From positions 5,533 through 55,479 of the forward strand of contig JAHDVQ010000008.1 in NCBI GenBank assembly GCA_023384595.1: a DNA stretch of 49,947 nucleotides, read 5' to 3'. Positions within the stretch are counted from its first letter, which is position 1; every line of letters starts with the position of its first letter. A program made the position numbers and the translations under genes. This stretch comes from Vicinamibacteraceae bacterium. Lineage in GTDB: Bacteria > Acidobacteriota > Vicinamibacteria > Vicinamibacterales > JAFNAJ01. Below the pieces are notes generated by a model, which made no database searches, was not told where the DNA came from, and was given only the letters and a program-made list of their open reading frames with translations. Of the stretch, positions 26,503-35,238 are shown piece by piece.

Positions 26503-27036
26503 ATGGCCACCTCTCCGACTCCCCTCGACCCGTCGGGCGACACCGCACCGGTGCCTGCCCGCCCCCGAAAGCGCGGCGTCTTCAAGAAGCTGGTGATTTT
26601 CCTCGTGCTCGTCATCGCCCTTGGCGCCGCCGGTGCCGGAGGGTGGTGGTGGCACAGCCAGCGGGCCGGCGCGGCGGCCGGCGCCGGGGGCCATGCGGCA
26701 CCGGCGCCCGCGCACCACGCCGACCAGGGCATCCTCCCGCTCCCTCCGTTCACCGTGAACCTCGCCGACAGCGAGGCGGCGCGCTACCTGCGCGCGGACC
26801 TCCGCCTCGTGATCGACGACGCCGCGGCGGTCAAGGAAGTGGAGGAGGACGCGGTCAAGGTGGCGCGGCTGCGGTCGGCCATCCTCGAGATCCTCAGCCA
26901 GAAGACGGCCGACGTGCTGGCGACCCCCGACGGCAAGCAGGCGCTCAAGACCGAGATTGCCGCCGCCGCCACCGAGATTCTCGGCACCCCGCAGGTGAGC
27001 GATGTCCTCTTCACCGAGTTCGTCGTCCAGTTCTGA
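26503..27036 (+). CDS. fliL: Flagellar basal body-associated protein FliL
   Basis: The 177-residue protein has a short cytoplasmic N-terminus, one membrane helix (about 29-50; LVIFLVLVIALGAAGAGGWWW), an Ala/His-rich linker and the FliL domain. Recognisable parts are PPFTVNLADSEAARYLRADLRL and the C-terminal VLFTEFVVQF. FliL surrounds the stator at the motor. ATG 26503 was chosen after the sigma-54 promoter; the earlier in-frame start would overlap that promoter. The gene overlaps fliN by 35 bases. Confidence 0.92.
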   Translation: MATSPTPLDPSGDTAPVPARPRKRGVFKKLVIFLVLVIALGAAGAGGWWWHSQRAGAAAGAGGHAAPAPAHHADQGILPLPPFTVNLADSEAARYLRADLRLVIDDAAAVKEVEEDAVKVARLRSAILEILSQKTADVLATPDGKQALKTEIAAAATEILGTPQVSDVLFTEFVVQF

Positions 27037-27328
27037 GCTCGTGCCGGCCGTGCCGTCCGACGGACCGGCGCCGCGGGCGTTCGCCGGGTTCCTCGACGTC
27101 AAGTGCCGCGTGAGCGTCGTCCTCGGCACCGGCAGCATCTCGGTGCGCGACTGTCTTGGCCTTGGACGGTCCAGCGTCATCCGGCTCGCGCAGTCGGCGG
27201 GCGAGGACCTGCAGCTGGTCGTCGGCGGGATCGAGATCGCCCGAGGCGAGGTCGTCATCATCGACGACAGCACCGCGCTGCGGCTGACCGAGATCGCGCG
27301 CGCACCCGATGGAGACGAGCAAGCATGA
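27002..27328 (+). CDS. fliN: Motor switch protein FliN (short paralogue)
   Basis: This 108-residue protein has a Ser-rich N-terminus and one SpoA/FliN domain (LDVKCRVSVVLGTGSISVRDCLGLGRSSVIRL then VGGIEIARGEVVIIDD). FliN forms the base of the C-ring and docks FliH/FliI. The ATG at 27002 overlaps the fliL end; a GTG at 27041 is an alternative that would remove the Ser run. A second SpoA protein occurs at 36234, so the C-ring may be mixed. The stop overlaps fliO (ATGA). Confidence 0.9.
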   Translation: MSSSPSSSSSSELVPAVPSDGPAPRAFAGFLDVKCRVSVVLGTGSISVRDCLGLGRSSVIRLAQSAGEDLQLVVGGIEIARGEVVIIDDSTALRLTEIARAPDGDEQA

Positions 27329-27696
27329 CGCGGGTGTGGTTCGCGCTCCAGCAGACGCCCGCTCCGGCGTGGCCCTCGGGCGACGACTTCAGCGTCGTGC
27401 GGGCGATCGTGTCGATCGTGGTGGTGGCGTCGCTGCTCGGCGTGTTCGTGTGGCTCGCGCGCCGCGGGGTGTTCGGGGGCGCGCCTCGCCGGCAACGCCC
27501 GGCGGGCCTGGCCGTCGAGGGCGCGCTGCCGCTCGGCGAGCGCCGCTCGCTCGTCGTGGTCACCGTCGAGGGACGCCGCCTGCTCCTGGGCCTGACCCCC
27601 GTGCAGGTCACGCTCGTCACCGAGCTGGCGCCCTCGCAGGGAGCCTTCGACCGGGCGCTCTCGGGGCAGCTCGCTCCTCCGGAGGGACGGCCGTGA
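27325..27696 (+). CDS. fliO: Flagellar biosynthesis protein FliO
   Basis: The 123-residue protein has one membrane helix (about 24-45) followed by a small basic domain with the FliO-like pattern LAVEGALPLGERRSLVVVTVEGRRLLLGLTP. FliO helps assemble the FliP ring. Sequence conservation is low in the family, but placement between fliN and fliP, with overlapping start and stop codons on both sides, is decisive. Confidence 0.88.
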   Translation: MTRVWFALQQTPAPAWPSGDDFSVVRAIVSIVVVASLLGVFVWLARRGVFGGAPRRQRPAGLAVEGALPLGERRSLVVVTVEGRRLLLGLTPVQVTLVTELAPSQGAFDRALSGQLAPPEGRP

Positions 27697-28424
27697 AGCG
27701 TCTCGCCTGGCTGGTGCTGGTGCTGCTCGCGCTCGGCGCCGTCCCCGTCTACGCGCAGCAGGCGCCCAATCTCGACGTGACGGTCGAAGGCGTGGGCAAC
27801 GTCTCGGCACCGCTGCAGATCGTGCTCCTGCTCACGCTCCTCACGTTCGTGCCGGCGATGCTCGTCACGATGACCTCGTTCACACGAATCGTCATCGTGT
27901 TCCACTTCTTGAGGCAGGCGTTGGGCACGCAGGAGATGCCGCCCAACCAGGTGCTCATCGGCCTCTCGCTCTTCCTGACCATCTTCATCATGGCGCCCGT
28001 CGGGGCGCGCATCAACGCCGAGGCACTGCAGCCGGCGGTCGCGGGCAGCGTTTCGGCCACCGACGCCCTCGGACGCGCGGCGCCCGCGCTGCGCGAGTTC
28101 ATGCTGAAGCAGACGCGCGAGAAGGACCTCGCGCTGTTCGTGGAGTTGAGCCGCACGCCCCGCCCGGCCTCGGCCGCCGACCTGCCCATGCAGGTGGTGA
28201 TTCCGGCCTTCGCCATCTCCGAGCTGAAGACGGGATTCCAGATGGGCTTCTTCCTGTTCATCCCGTTCCTGCTCATCGATCTCGTGGTGGCCACGACGCT
28301 GCTCTCGATGGGCATGTTCCAGCTGCCGCCGGTCATGATCTCGCTGCCCTTCAAGATCATGCTCTTCGTCATGATCGACGGCTGGAACCTCATCGTCGGC
28401 TCCATCGTGCGGAGCTTCATCTGA
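27693..28424 (+). CDS. fliP: Export gate protein FliP
   Basis: The 243-residue protein begins with a signal-like segment and has the strongly conserved FliP blocks LLTLLTFVPAMLVTMTSFTRIVIVFHFLRQALGTQ, PPNQVLIGLSLFLT, IPAFAISELKTGFQMGFFLFIPFLLIDL and MISLPFKIMLFV, each in a membrane region. FliP forms the export pore with FliQ and FliR. The GTG start overlaps the fliO stop. Length is typical. Confidence 0.96.
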   Translation: MKRLAWLVLVLLALGAVPVYAQQAPNLDVTVEGVGNVSAPLQIVLLLTLLTFVPAMLVTMTSFTRIVIVFHFLRQALGTQEMPPNQVLIGLSLFLTIFIMAPVGARINAEALQPAVAGSVSATDALGRAAPALREFMLKQTREKDLALFVELSRTPRPASAADLPMQVVIPAFAISELKTGFQMGFFLFIPFLLIDLVVATTLLSMGMFQLPPVMISLPFKIMLFVMIDGWNLIVGSIVRSFI

Positions 28425-28431
28425 GGACCCC

Positions 28432-28701
28432 ATGCCCGAGGCGCTCATCGTCGGCACCATGCGTCAGGCCATCGAACTGGCCATTCTCGTCAGCCTGCCC
28501 ATGCTGCTCGCGGGCCTCGTGGCCGGGGTTCTCGTCTCGATCTTCCAGACGGTCACCTCAATCCAGGACAGCGTGCTCGCGTTCCTCCCGCGCGCGGCGG
28601 CCATCTTCGTCACCTTCGCGCTCACCTTCCCGTGGATGCTGCGCCTCGTGACGGGGTTCTCGCGCCAGCTGTTCGAGCGCCTGCCGGAGCTGATCCGGTG
28701 A
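28432..28701 (+). CDS. fliQ: Export gate protein FliQ
   Basis: An 89-residue protein with two membrane helices and the FliQ pattern: AIELAILVSLPMLLAGLVAGVLVSIFQTVTSIQD, then FLPRAAAIFVTF. It is part of the FliPQR export gate. It starts seven bases after fliP and its stop overlaps the fliR start. Confidence 0.95.
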   Translation: MPEALIVGTMRQAIELAILVSLPMLLAGLVAGVLVSIFQTVTSIQDSVLAFLPRAAAIFVTFALTFPWMLRLVTGFSRQLFERLPELIR

Positions 28702-29456
28702 TCGATCTGGAGCCCTTCACCCGGCTCGGGGTCCTGCTCGTGAGGCCCGGGATGCTGGTGCTCGCGGCGCCGGCCTTCGGCGGCACGTTCGCCCCCGCGC
28801 TGCTCAAGGTGGGGCTCACCGTGCTCTTCGGACTCGCGATGGTGCCGCTCGTGGCGGTCCCGCAGGCCGCCGGCCCGCTCGGCCTGGGCGTCGTGGTGTT
28901 CCACGAGGCGGTCGTCGGCCTTGCCCTGGGCTTCGCCATCCGCGTGCTGGTGGCCGGCGCGGAGTTCGCGGGCCAGCTGGCGGGCTTCCAGGTGGGCTTC
29001 AGCTACGCGAGCCTGGTCGACCCGCAGACCGGCGCGCGCAACAACGTGCTCGGCACCGCCTACGGGATGATGGCCGTCCTCGTGCTCCTCGGCATCAACG
29101 GGCACCACGACATCCTGCGTGCGCTGGCCCTGAGCTATGGCGCCGTCCCCCTCGGCGGCATGGGGCTCGCGCCGGGTCTCGACGAACTCGTCGCCCGGCA
29201 GCTCGCGGCCGTCTTCCTGCTCGCGCTGCAGATCGCCTCGCCCGTGATGATCGTGCTCTTCATCGTCGAGATCGCGCTCGGGCTCGCGGCCAAGGCGGCC
29301 CCGATGCTGAACCTGATGGCGCAAGGGTTCCCGATTCGGGTCGGTGTCGGCCTGCTCGTCCTCGCGGCGAGCCTCAGGGTCGTGCCGATGACCGTCGAGG
29401 CCGCCGTGCCGCGCGTGCTCGAGCTCGGCGCGCGGACCGCGGCGCTCTTCCGCTGA
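28698..29456 (+). CDS. fliR: Export gate protein FliR
   Basis: The 252-residue, very hydrophobic protein has several membrane helices and FliR blocks such as AGQLAGFQVGFSYASLVDPQTGARNNVLG and APMLNLMAQGFPIRVGVGL. FliR completes the helical FliPQR gate. The GTG at 28698 overlaps the fliQ stop (GTGA). flhB follows nine bases downstream. Confidence 0.94.
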   Translation: MIDLEPFTRLGVLLVRPGMLVLAAPAFGGTFAPALLKVGLTVLFGLAMVPLVAVPQAAGPLGLGVVVFHEAVVGLALGFAIRVLVAGAEFAGQLAGFQVGFSYASLVDPQTGARNNVLGTAYGMMAVLVLLGINGHHDILRALALSYGAVPLGGMGLAPGLDELVARQLAAVFLLALQIASPVMIVLFIVEIALGLAAKAAPMLNLMAQGFPIRVGVGLLVLAASLRVVPMTVEAAVPRVLELGARTAALFR

Positions 29457-29465
29457 GGACCGGCA

Positions 29466-30530
29466 ATGTCGGGCGAGCGCACCGAGAAACCCACCGGCAA
29501 ACGCCTCCGCGACGCGCGGCGCAAGGGACAGCTCGCGCGCAGCCGCGACGTCGAGGCGGCGGCGCAGCTCGTGGCGGCGCTCGTAACGCTCGGCTGGGTC
29601 GGGCCGTGGATCCTGCGCGGGCTCGCGCACGTGATCCGGCTGGCGTTCGAGCGCATGGGCCAGCGCGCCCACGTGACGCTCGAGCCCGGCGACGTGTCGA
29701 TGCTCGCCGTGAACGGCTCGCTCATGGTGGTCGCCTTCGCCGGACCGGTCGCCGTCGCCGCCGCGGTGGCCACCGTCGCCGCCGCGGCGGCGCAGGGCGG
29801 ATGGAACGTGGCGCCCGAGGCGCTCGCGCCCAAGTGGGACAAGCTGAGCCCCGTCAACGGATTCAAGCGGCTCGCCCCGAGCCGCGCGGGGCTCAACCTG
29901 CTGAAGACGATGCTCGGCGTGACGCTGGTCGCGTGGGTGGCCTGGCGCATCGTCGCCGGCGTCATCGACGGGTCGCCGTACTTCGCCCGGCTCGATCCCG
30001 TCCGCGCGGGCGGCCAGGCGTGGACGTTCGTCGAGCAGCTCCTGCGCCAGGCGGCCATCGCCATTGCCGCCCTCGCCGCGCTCGACTACGGCATCCAGCG
30101 CTGGCAGCTGATGAAGACGCTGAAGATGACGCGCCAGGAGGTGAAGGACGAGCTGCGCATGCAGGAGGGGAGCCCCGAGGTGCGGGCGCGCCTGCGGCGC
30201 CTGCAGCGCGACATGGTGCGCCGCCGCATGATGGCCGCCGTGCCCAAGGCGACCGTGGTCGTCACCAACCCGACGCACTACGCCGTGGCGCTGGCCTACC
30301 ACCGCGGCACGATGGCCGCGCCGGTCGTCGTCGCCAAGGGCAAGAACCTCATCGCGCAACGCATTCGCGAGATCGCCCGCGAGCACGGCGTGCCCATCGT
30401 CGAGCACAAGCCGCTCGCGCAGGCGCTCTACAAGACCGTGGAGATCGACCAGGCCATCCCGGCCGACCTGTTCGGGGCCGTGGCCGAGATCCTGGCGTAC
30501 CTGATTCGCCTCAAGCAGATCGTGCTCTGA
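29466..30530 (+). CDS. flhB: Export switch protein FlhB
   Basis: The 354-residue protein begins GERTEKPTGKRLRDARRKGQ, the conserved FlhB opening, then has four membrane segments, and a cytoplasmic domain with the autocleavage motif NPTH (268-271, in TNPTHYAVAL). Cleavage between Asn268 and Pro269 is the known switch from rod/hook to filament export. Length is typical. flhA follows 12 bases later. Confidence 0.96.
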   Translation: MSGERTEKPTGKRLRDARRKGQLARSRDVEAAAQLVAALVTLGWVGPWILRGLAHVIRLAFERMGQRAHVTLEPGDVSMLAVNGSLMVVAFAGPVAVAAAVATVAAAAAQGGWNVAPEALAPKWDKLSPVNGFKRLAPSRAGLNLLKTMLGVTLVAWVAWRIVAGVIDGSPYFARLDPVRAGGQAWTFVEQLLRQAAIAIAALAALDYGIQRWQLMKTLKMTRQEVKDELRMQEGSPEVRARLRRLQRDMVRRRMMAAVPKATVVVTNPTHYAVALAYHRGTMAAPVVVAKGKNLIAQRIREIAREHGVPIVEHKPLAQALYKTVEIDQAIPADLFGAVAEILAYLIRLKQIVL

Positions 30531-30542
30531 CCGAGACCGACC

Positions 30543-32573
30543 ATGGCCACGCGAACCCGACCCGGCCTCAGCTCACTCGTCATGCCCGCGGCCATCGTCG
30601 CGGTCGTCGGGCTGATGGTGATCCCGCTGCCGCCCCTGCTGCTCGATCTGCTGCTGTCGATCGACATCGGTCTGGCCGTGGTGCTGCTGCTCACGGCCAT
30701 CTACGTGCGGCAGCCGGTGGACTTCTCGGTGTTCCCCTCGCTGCTCCTCGTGCTCACGCTGCTGCGGCTCGCGCTGAACGTGGCGAGCACGCGGCTGGTG
30801 CTGCTGCACGGCCAGGAGGGGGTCGACGCGGCGGGTCACGTCATCATGGCGTTCGGTCAATTCGTCGTCGGCGGCAACTTCGTCGTCGGCGTGGTCGTGT
30901 TCCTGGTGCTCATCGCGATTCAGTACGTGGTCATCAACCACGGGGCGGTGCGCATCTCGGAGGTCACGGCGCGATTCACCCTCGACGCGATGCCCGGCAA
31001 GCAGATGTCGATCGATGCCGACCTCAACGCCGGCCTCATCGACGAGCGCGAGGCGAGGACGAGGCGCGACCGCATCAGGCGCGAGGCCGATTTCTACGGC
31101 GCGATGGACGGGGCCATCCGCTTCACGCAGCGCGATGCGCTGGCGGCCCTCCTCATCACCGGCGTGAACATCGTCGCCGGCCTCATCATCGGCGTCCTGC
31201 AGCACGGCCTCGACCTGGCGACGGCGGCGCGGACCTACACGATCCTGACGGTCGGCGAAGGGCTCGTCACCGCGATCCCGGCCCTCCTCGTGTCGATGTC
31301 GGGCGGCCTCATCACGACGCGCGCCGCCTCGGAATCGAACCTCGGCGACGAGGTCGCCACGCAGCTGCTCTCTCGCGCGCGTCCGCTCGCCGTGGGCGGC
31401 GGCGTGCTCTTCGCGCTGGCGCTGGTCCCGGGCCTGCCGAAGCTCTCGTTCCTGGCGGTGGCCGCGATCTTCGGCGCGGCCGCGCTGATGGCCCGCCAGC
31501 CCGCGCCGGCGGCCGACGAGGTCGAGCCGGCCGTCGTCCCGCAGCCCGACGCCCTCGACCAGGCCCTGGCGGTGGACGCGCTCGCCGTCGAGGTCGGCTA
31601 CGCCCTCATCGCGCTCGTCGACGAGAAGCAGGGCGGCACGCTGCTCACGCGGATTCGCGCCATCAGGCGCCAGATCGCGAGCGACACGGGCATGGTCGTG
31701 CCGCCGGTGCACGTGGCCGACAACCTGCAGCTGGGGCCGCGGGTGTACTCGATCCTGCTCAAGGGCGTCGAGGTGGCGCGGGGCGAGCTCTATCCGGAAC
31801 GCCTGCTCGCCATCAACCCTGGCACGGGCACGATCACGCTCGAAGGCACCGCCACCAGGGAGCCCGCCTTCGGCCTGCCCGCCTGGTGGATCCCCGTCGA
31901 GCAGCGCGATCGCGCGACGACCGCCGGCTTCACCGTCGTCGATCCGACCACCGCGCTCTCGACGCACCTGTCCGAGAGCATCCGCGCCTACCTGCCGGAC
32001 CTGCTCGGCCGCCAGCAGGTGAAGGACATGGTGGACCGCGTCGCGCAGCAGTCGCCGAAGCTCGTGGAAGAGATCGTGCCCAAGGTGGTCTCCCTCGGCG
32101 AGATCCAGCGCGTGCTTCGACAGTTGCTGCGCGAGCGCGTGCCCATCCGCGACCTGACGACCATCCTCGAGGCGGTGGCCGACGCGGCCCTCGTGACGAA
32201 GGACCCGGACCAGATGGTGGAGACCGTGCGCGCCTCGCTGGGCCGGGCGATCTGCCGGGTGTATCAGAACGATCGCGGCGAGGTGCCCACCATCAGCTTC
32301 GCGCCGTCGCTCGAGGAGCGCCTGCTGCAGTCCATCGTGCGGACCGAGAACGGCGCCGTGCTCGCGCTCGACCCCAACGAGGCGCAGTCGATCGCGTCGC
32401 GCATCGCGCGCGCGCTCGAGACCGCAGTGGCACAGCCCGTGCTTCTGTGCACACCAGCGTTGCGGCCGCACCTCTGGCGCCTGTTCTCGAGGGTGCTGCC
32501 CCAGGTGGGCGTGCTGTCGCACAACGAGATTCCCGGCCACGTGCGGGTGTCGCCCGTGGCGGTTCTTGACTGA
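30543..32573 (+). CDS. flhA: Export gate protein FlhA
   Basis: The 676-residue protein has an N-terminal membrane half with about eight helices and the conserved FHIPEP-type region (FTLDAMPGKQMSIDADLNAGLIDEREARTRR), then a soluble C-terminal half that docks chaperone-substrate complexes. FlhA is the proton-driven core of the export gate. It starts 12 bases after flhB and ends three bases before flhF, an arrangement common outside enterobacteria. Confidence 0.96.
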   Translation: MATRTRPGLSSLVMPAAIVAVVGLMVIPLPPLLLDLLLSIDIGLAVVLLLTAIYVRQPVDFSVFPSLLLVLTLLRLALNVASTRLVLLHGQEGVDAAGHVIMAFGQFVVGGNFVVGVVVFLVLIAIQYVVINHGAVRISEVTARFTLDAMPGKQMSIDADLNAGLIDEREARTRRDRIRREADFYGAMDGAIRFTQRDALAALLITGVNIVAGLIIGVLQHGLDLATAARTYTILTVGEGLVTAIPALLVSMSGGLITTRAASESNLGDEVATQLLSRARPLAVGGGVLFALALVPGLPKLSFLAVAAIFGAAALMARQPAPAADEVEPAVVPQPDALDQALAVDALAVEVGYALIALVDEKQGGTLLTRIRAIRRQIASDTGMVVPPVHVADNLQLGPRVYSILLKGVEVARGELYPERLLAINPGTGTITLEGTATREPAFGLPAWWIPVEQRDRATTAGFTVVDPTTALSTHLSESIRAYLPDLLGRQQVKDMVDRVAQQSPKLVEEIVPKVVSLGEIQRVLRQLLRERVPIRDLTTILEAVADAALVTKDPDQMVETVRASLGRAICRVYQNDRGEVPTISFAPSLEERLLQSIVRTENGAVLALDPNEAQSIASRIARALETAVAQPVLLCTPALRPHLWRLFSRVLPQVGVLSHNEIPGHVRVSPVAVLD

Positions 32574-32576
32574 GTC

Positions 32577-33629
32577 ATGCAGACCAAGCGATTTCGCAGT
32601 GAGACGGTGCGCGACGCGCTGGCGCAGGCGCGGGTGGAACTCGGGCCCGACGCGCTGGTGCTCGCCACGCGCCTCGTGCCGGCGGCCGGACCGCGCGGCT
32701 GGTTTGGCGCCCGCGTGGTCGAAGTGACCGCCGCGGCCGACCGTCCAGCGCCGCGCAAGGTGTCGGCCGACCGACTCATCAGTCGGATCCTGCATCACCG
32801 CGACGCGAAGCTCGCGCCCGCCGGAGTGCCCGACGATCGCCCCGCGCCCCCCACCGATCCGGCCCTCGACAGCCTCGTGGCGCGACTCGTCGCCACGGGC
32901 CTCGATCGCGCTTTTGCGGCCTCGGTGGCGCTCGACGTGCCACGCGGTCGCCGACGCGATTTGTCGGTGGCCGGACTGCGCCGCGCCGTGGCGCACCAGC
33001 TCGAACACCTGGCCGGCGGCGACGACGAACCGACACCGACCCAGGTCTTCGTCGGTCCCCCAGGAGTAGGGAAGACGACGACGATTGCGAAGCTCGCCGC
33101 CCAGGAGCGCGTGCATCGGGGCGTGCGCTACACGCTGGTGGCGGCCGACGGCTATCGGGTGGGCGCCGTCGAACAGCTTCGACTCTACGCGGACATCCTC
33201 GGGGCGCGCTTCCTCGTGGCGCGAAGCCCGGAAGAACTCGCGCACCTGCTCGGGCGCCTCGAGGGACCGGCGCTCGTCGACACGGCAGGCCGCAGCCCGC
33301 AGGACGATGCGGCCCGCGGGCTCTTCGAGGTCTTCGCCGGCTTTCCCGGCGTGCGCACGCACCTCGTGATTCCCGCGTCGGCCGGTCCACGTGAGGCCGA
33401 ACGGCTCTTCGACCTGTACGCGGACGCGCAGCCCGCCCGCGTGGTCCTTGGCCGCGTCGACGAGACCGAGTCGCTGGCGCCGCTGGTGGCGCCGCTCGCG
33501 GCCCGGCGAGCCCGCGTGTCGTGGCTCGGCACCGGGCAGCGCGTCCCGGAGGATCTCGAGCGCGCCACCTCGTCGATCCTGGCCGCTCGAGTGCTGGGCG
33601 AACCGGTGACCGCCGGAGGCCTCGCATGA
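32577..33629 (+). CDS. flhF: SRP-like GTPase FlhF
   Basis: The 350-residue protein begins QTKRFRSETVRDALAQARVELGPDAL, the FlhF N-terminal motif, and has an SRP-type G domain with G1 GPPGVGKTTT (160-169), DTAGRS for G3 and QVFVG/ADGYR-type contacts. FlhF sets the place of flagellum assembly, usually polar. It is followed by flhG with overlapping ATGA. The pair suggests control of flagellar number and location, probably few or polar flagella. Confidence 0.93.
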   Translation: MQTKRFRSETVRDALAQARVELGPDALVLATRLVPAAGPRGWFGARVVEVTAAADRPAPRKVSADRLISRILHHRDAKLAPAGVPDDRPAPPTDPALDSLVARLVATGLDRAFAASVALDVPRGRRRDLSVAGLRRAVAHQLEHLAGGDDEPTPTQVFVGPPGVGKTTTIAKLAAQERVHRGVRYTLVAADGYRVGAVEQLRLYADILGARFLVARSPEELAHLLGRLEGPALVDTAGRSPQDDAARGLFEVFAGFPGVRTHLVIPASAGPREAERLFDLYADAQPARVVLGRVDETESLAPLVAPLAARRARVSWLGTGQRVPEDLERATSSILAARVLGEPVTAGGLA

Positions 33630-34483
33630 CCCGGCGCGAACACTCTCCGAAGGCGGGCGGTCCGCTCACGCTGGCCGTGACGAGCGGCAAGGGCGGCGTC
33701 GGGAAGACCACGGTGGTGGTGAACCTCGCCGTGGCGCTCGCGCGCGCGCGCAGTCGCGTGGCCGTCATCGATGCCGACTTCGGCCTGGGCAACGTCGACG
33801 TGCTGCTCGGGCTGCAACCGGTCCGGCACCTGGGGCACGTCCTCGCGGGCGCCTGCGAGCTCGAGGACATCCTGGTGCGCGGTCCGCACGACCTGCGCAT
33901 CGCGCCCGCCGGATCGGGACTCGGGGAACTCACCGCCCTCGCGCCGCGCCACTGGGCGCGCCTCCAGGCCGGTCTCGAGCGGCTCGGCCGCGACCTCGAC
34001 TTCCTCCTGATCGATACGGGCGCCGGCATCTCGGCGAACGTGGTCAACCTGGTCCATGCCGCCGGGCGCGCGCTCGTCGTGACCTCGCCGGAACCGACGG
34101 CCATCGTCGACGCCTACGCGACGATCAAGGTGCTCACCGTGCGCGCGGCCGCGCCCACGCCGGCGCTGCTCGTCAACGGCGCCCACGGACCGGACGAGGC
34201 CGACCTGGTGTTCCGTCAGCTCGAGGCCGCCGTCCGCCGCTTCCTGCACCGTCCCCTCGATTCCTTCGGATTCATCGACGACGACGCCGCCGTGCGCGAG
34301 GCCGTGCTGGCGCAGCGCGCCGTTGTCGACAGCGCTCCCGACGCGCCGGCGAGCCGGGCGTTTCGCCGCCTGGCCAACCGTGTCGCGTCGCTCGTGCCGC
34401 CTGGCGGCCCGGGTCTTCGACTGGTGGGCCGGCCCGCGGTGGCCGGTTCGCTTCCCCGCGTGGAGGCCTCGCAGTGCGCATGA
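33626..34483 (+). CDS. flhG: MinD-like ATPase FlhG (FleN/YlxH)
   Basis: The 285-residue P-loop ATPase has the deviant Walker A SGKGGVGKTT (20-29), AVIDADFGLGNVDVLLGL and IDTGAGIS as in MinD/ParA proteins. FlhG limits flagellar number by acting on FlhF and, in some species, on the master regulator. The ATG at 33626 overlaps the flhF stop and opens the MinD fold at the right distance. It overlaps fliA by ten bases. Confidence 0.93.
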   Translation: MTRREHSPKAGGPLTLAVTSGKGGVGKTTVVVNLAVALARARSRVAVIDADFGLGNVDVLLGLQPVRHLGHVLAGACELEDILVRGPHDLRIAPAGSGLGELTALAPRHWARLQAGLERLGRDLDFLLIDTGAGISANVVNLVHAAGRALVVTSPEPTAIVDAYATIKVLTVRAAAPTPALLVNGAHGPDEADLVFRQLEAAVRRFLHRPLDSFGFIDDDAAVREAVLAQRAVVDSAPDAPASRAFRRLANRVASLVPPGGPGLRLVGRPAVAGSLPRVEASQCA

Positions 34484-35238
34484 CCGCTCCTCAGCCGAAC
34501 CTCGCCGACCGCGATGCCCTCGTGATTCAGCACGTGGGCCTCGTCAAGGCCATGGCGCACCGCCTGGCCCAGCGCCTCCCGTCGCAGGTCGAGATGACCG
34601 ATCTGATCTCGGTGGGCGTACTCGGGCTCATCGATGCCGCCGGGCGCTACCGGCCCGCCATGGGGGTGCCCTTCGACGCCTTCGCCCGCCGCCGGGTCCA
34701 GGGGGCCATGCTCGACGCGCTGCGCGATCTCGACTGGGCGCCGCGGTCGCTGCGGCGCATGCGCCGCGACCTCGACGCCACGATTGCGCGGCTGCGCCAC
34801 GACCTCGCACGCGAACCCACCGAGGCCGAGATCGCCTCGGCGATGGCGCTCTCGAGCGACGAGTACAACAAGGTGCTCGAGCAGGTGCGCACGCTCGACG
34901 TCGGGGCGGTCCGGCAACTCGATGCGGTCGGCGAGGACGGCACGCCGCTGCTCGAGCTGTGCATGGATCCCGACGAGGGACCGGAGGCGCAGTTGCAGCG
35001 CACCGAGCTGCGGGCCCTGCTCGCCAAGGCGCTCCTCGAGCTGCCCGACCGCGAGCGCCAGGTCCTGGCGCTCTACTACGAGGAAGAGATGACGATGGCC
35101 GAAATCGGCGAGGTCATCGGGGTCTGCGAATCGCGCGTCTCGCAGCTGCGTTCCCTCGCGATCTCGCGGCTGCGCACCAGCCTGCGCACGGCGCTCAACC
35201 TGCCCGACAGGGTGCTGAAGCCCGGGAAGCGCGCATGA
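34474..35238 (+). CDS. fliA: Flagellar sigma-28 factor FliA
   Basis: This 254-residue sigma factor has region 2 (HVGLVKAMAHRLAQRLPSQVEMTDLISVGVLGLIDAAGRY, FDAFARRRVQGAMLDALRDLDWAPRSLRR), region 3, and region 4 ending EIGEVIGVCESRVSQLRSLAISRL. It is the FliA/WhiG family that reads late flagellar promoters. A GTG at 34474 and an ATG at 34480 are both possible starts. Its inhibitor FlgM is encoded at 42650. TCAAG-N14-GCCGATTA sites in this window are its likely targets. Confidence 0.93.
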   Translation: MRMTAPQPNLADRDALVIQHVGLVKAMAHRLAQRLPSQVEMTDLISVGVLGLIDAAGRYRPAMGVPFDAFARRRVQGAMLDALRDLDWAPRSLRRMRRDLDATIARLRHDLAREPTEAEIASAMALSSDEYNKVLEQVRTLDVGAVRQLDAVGEDGTPLLELCMDPDEGPEAQLQRTELRALLAKALLELPDRERQVLALYYEEEMTMAEIGEVIGVCESRVSQLRSLAISRLRTSLRTALNLPDRVLKPGKRA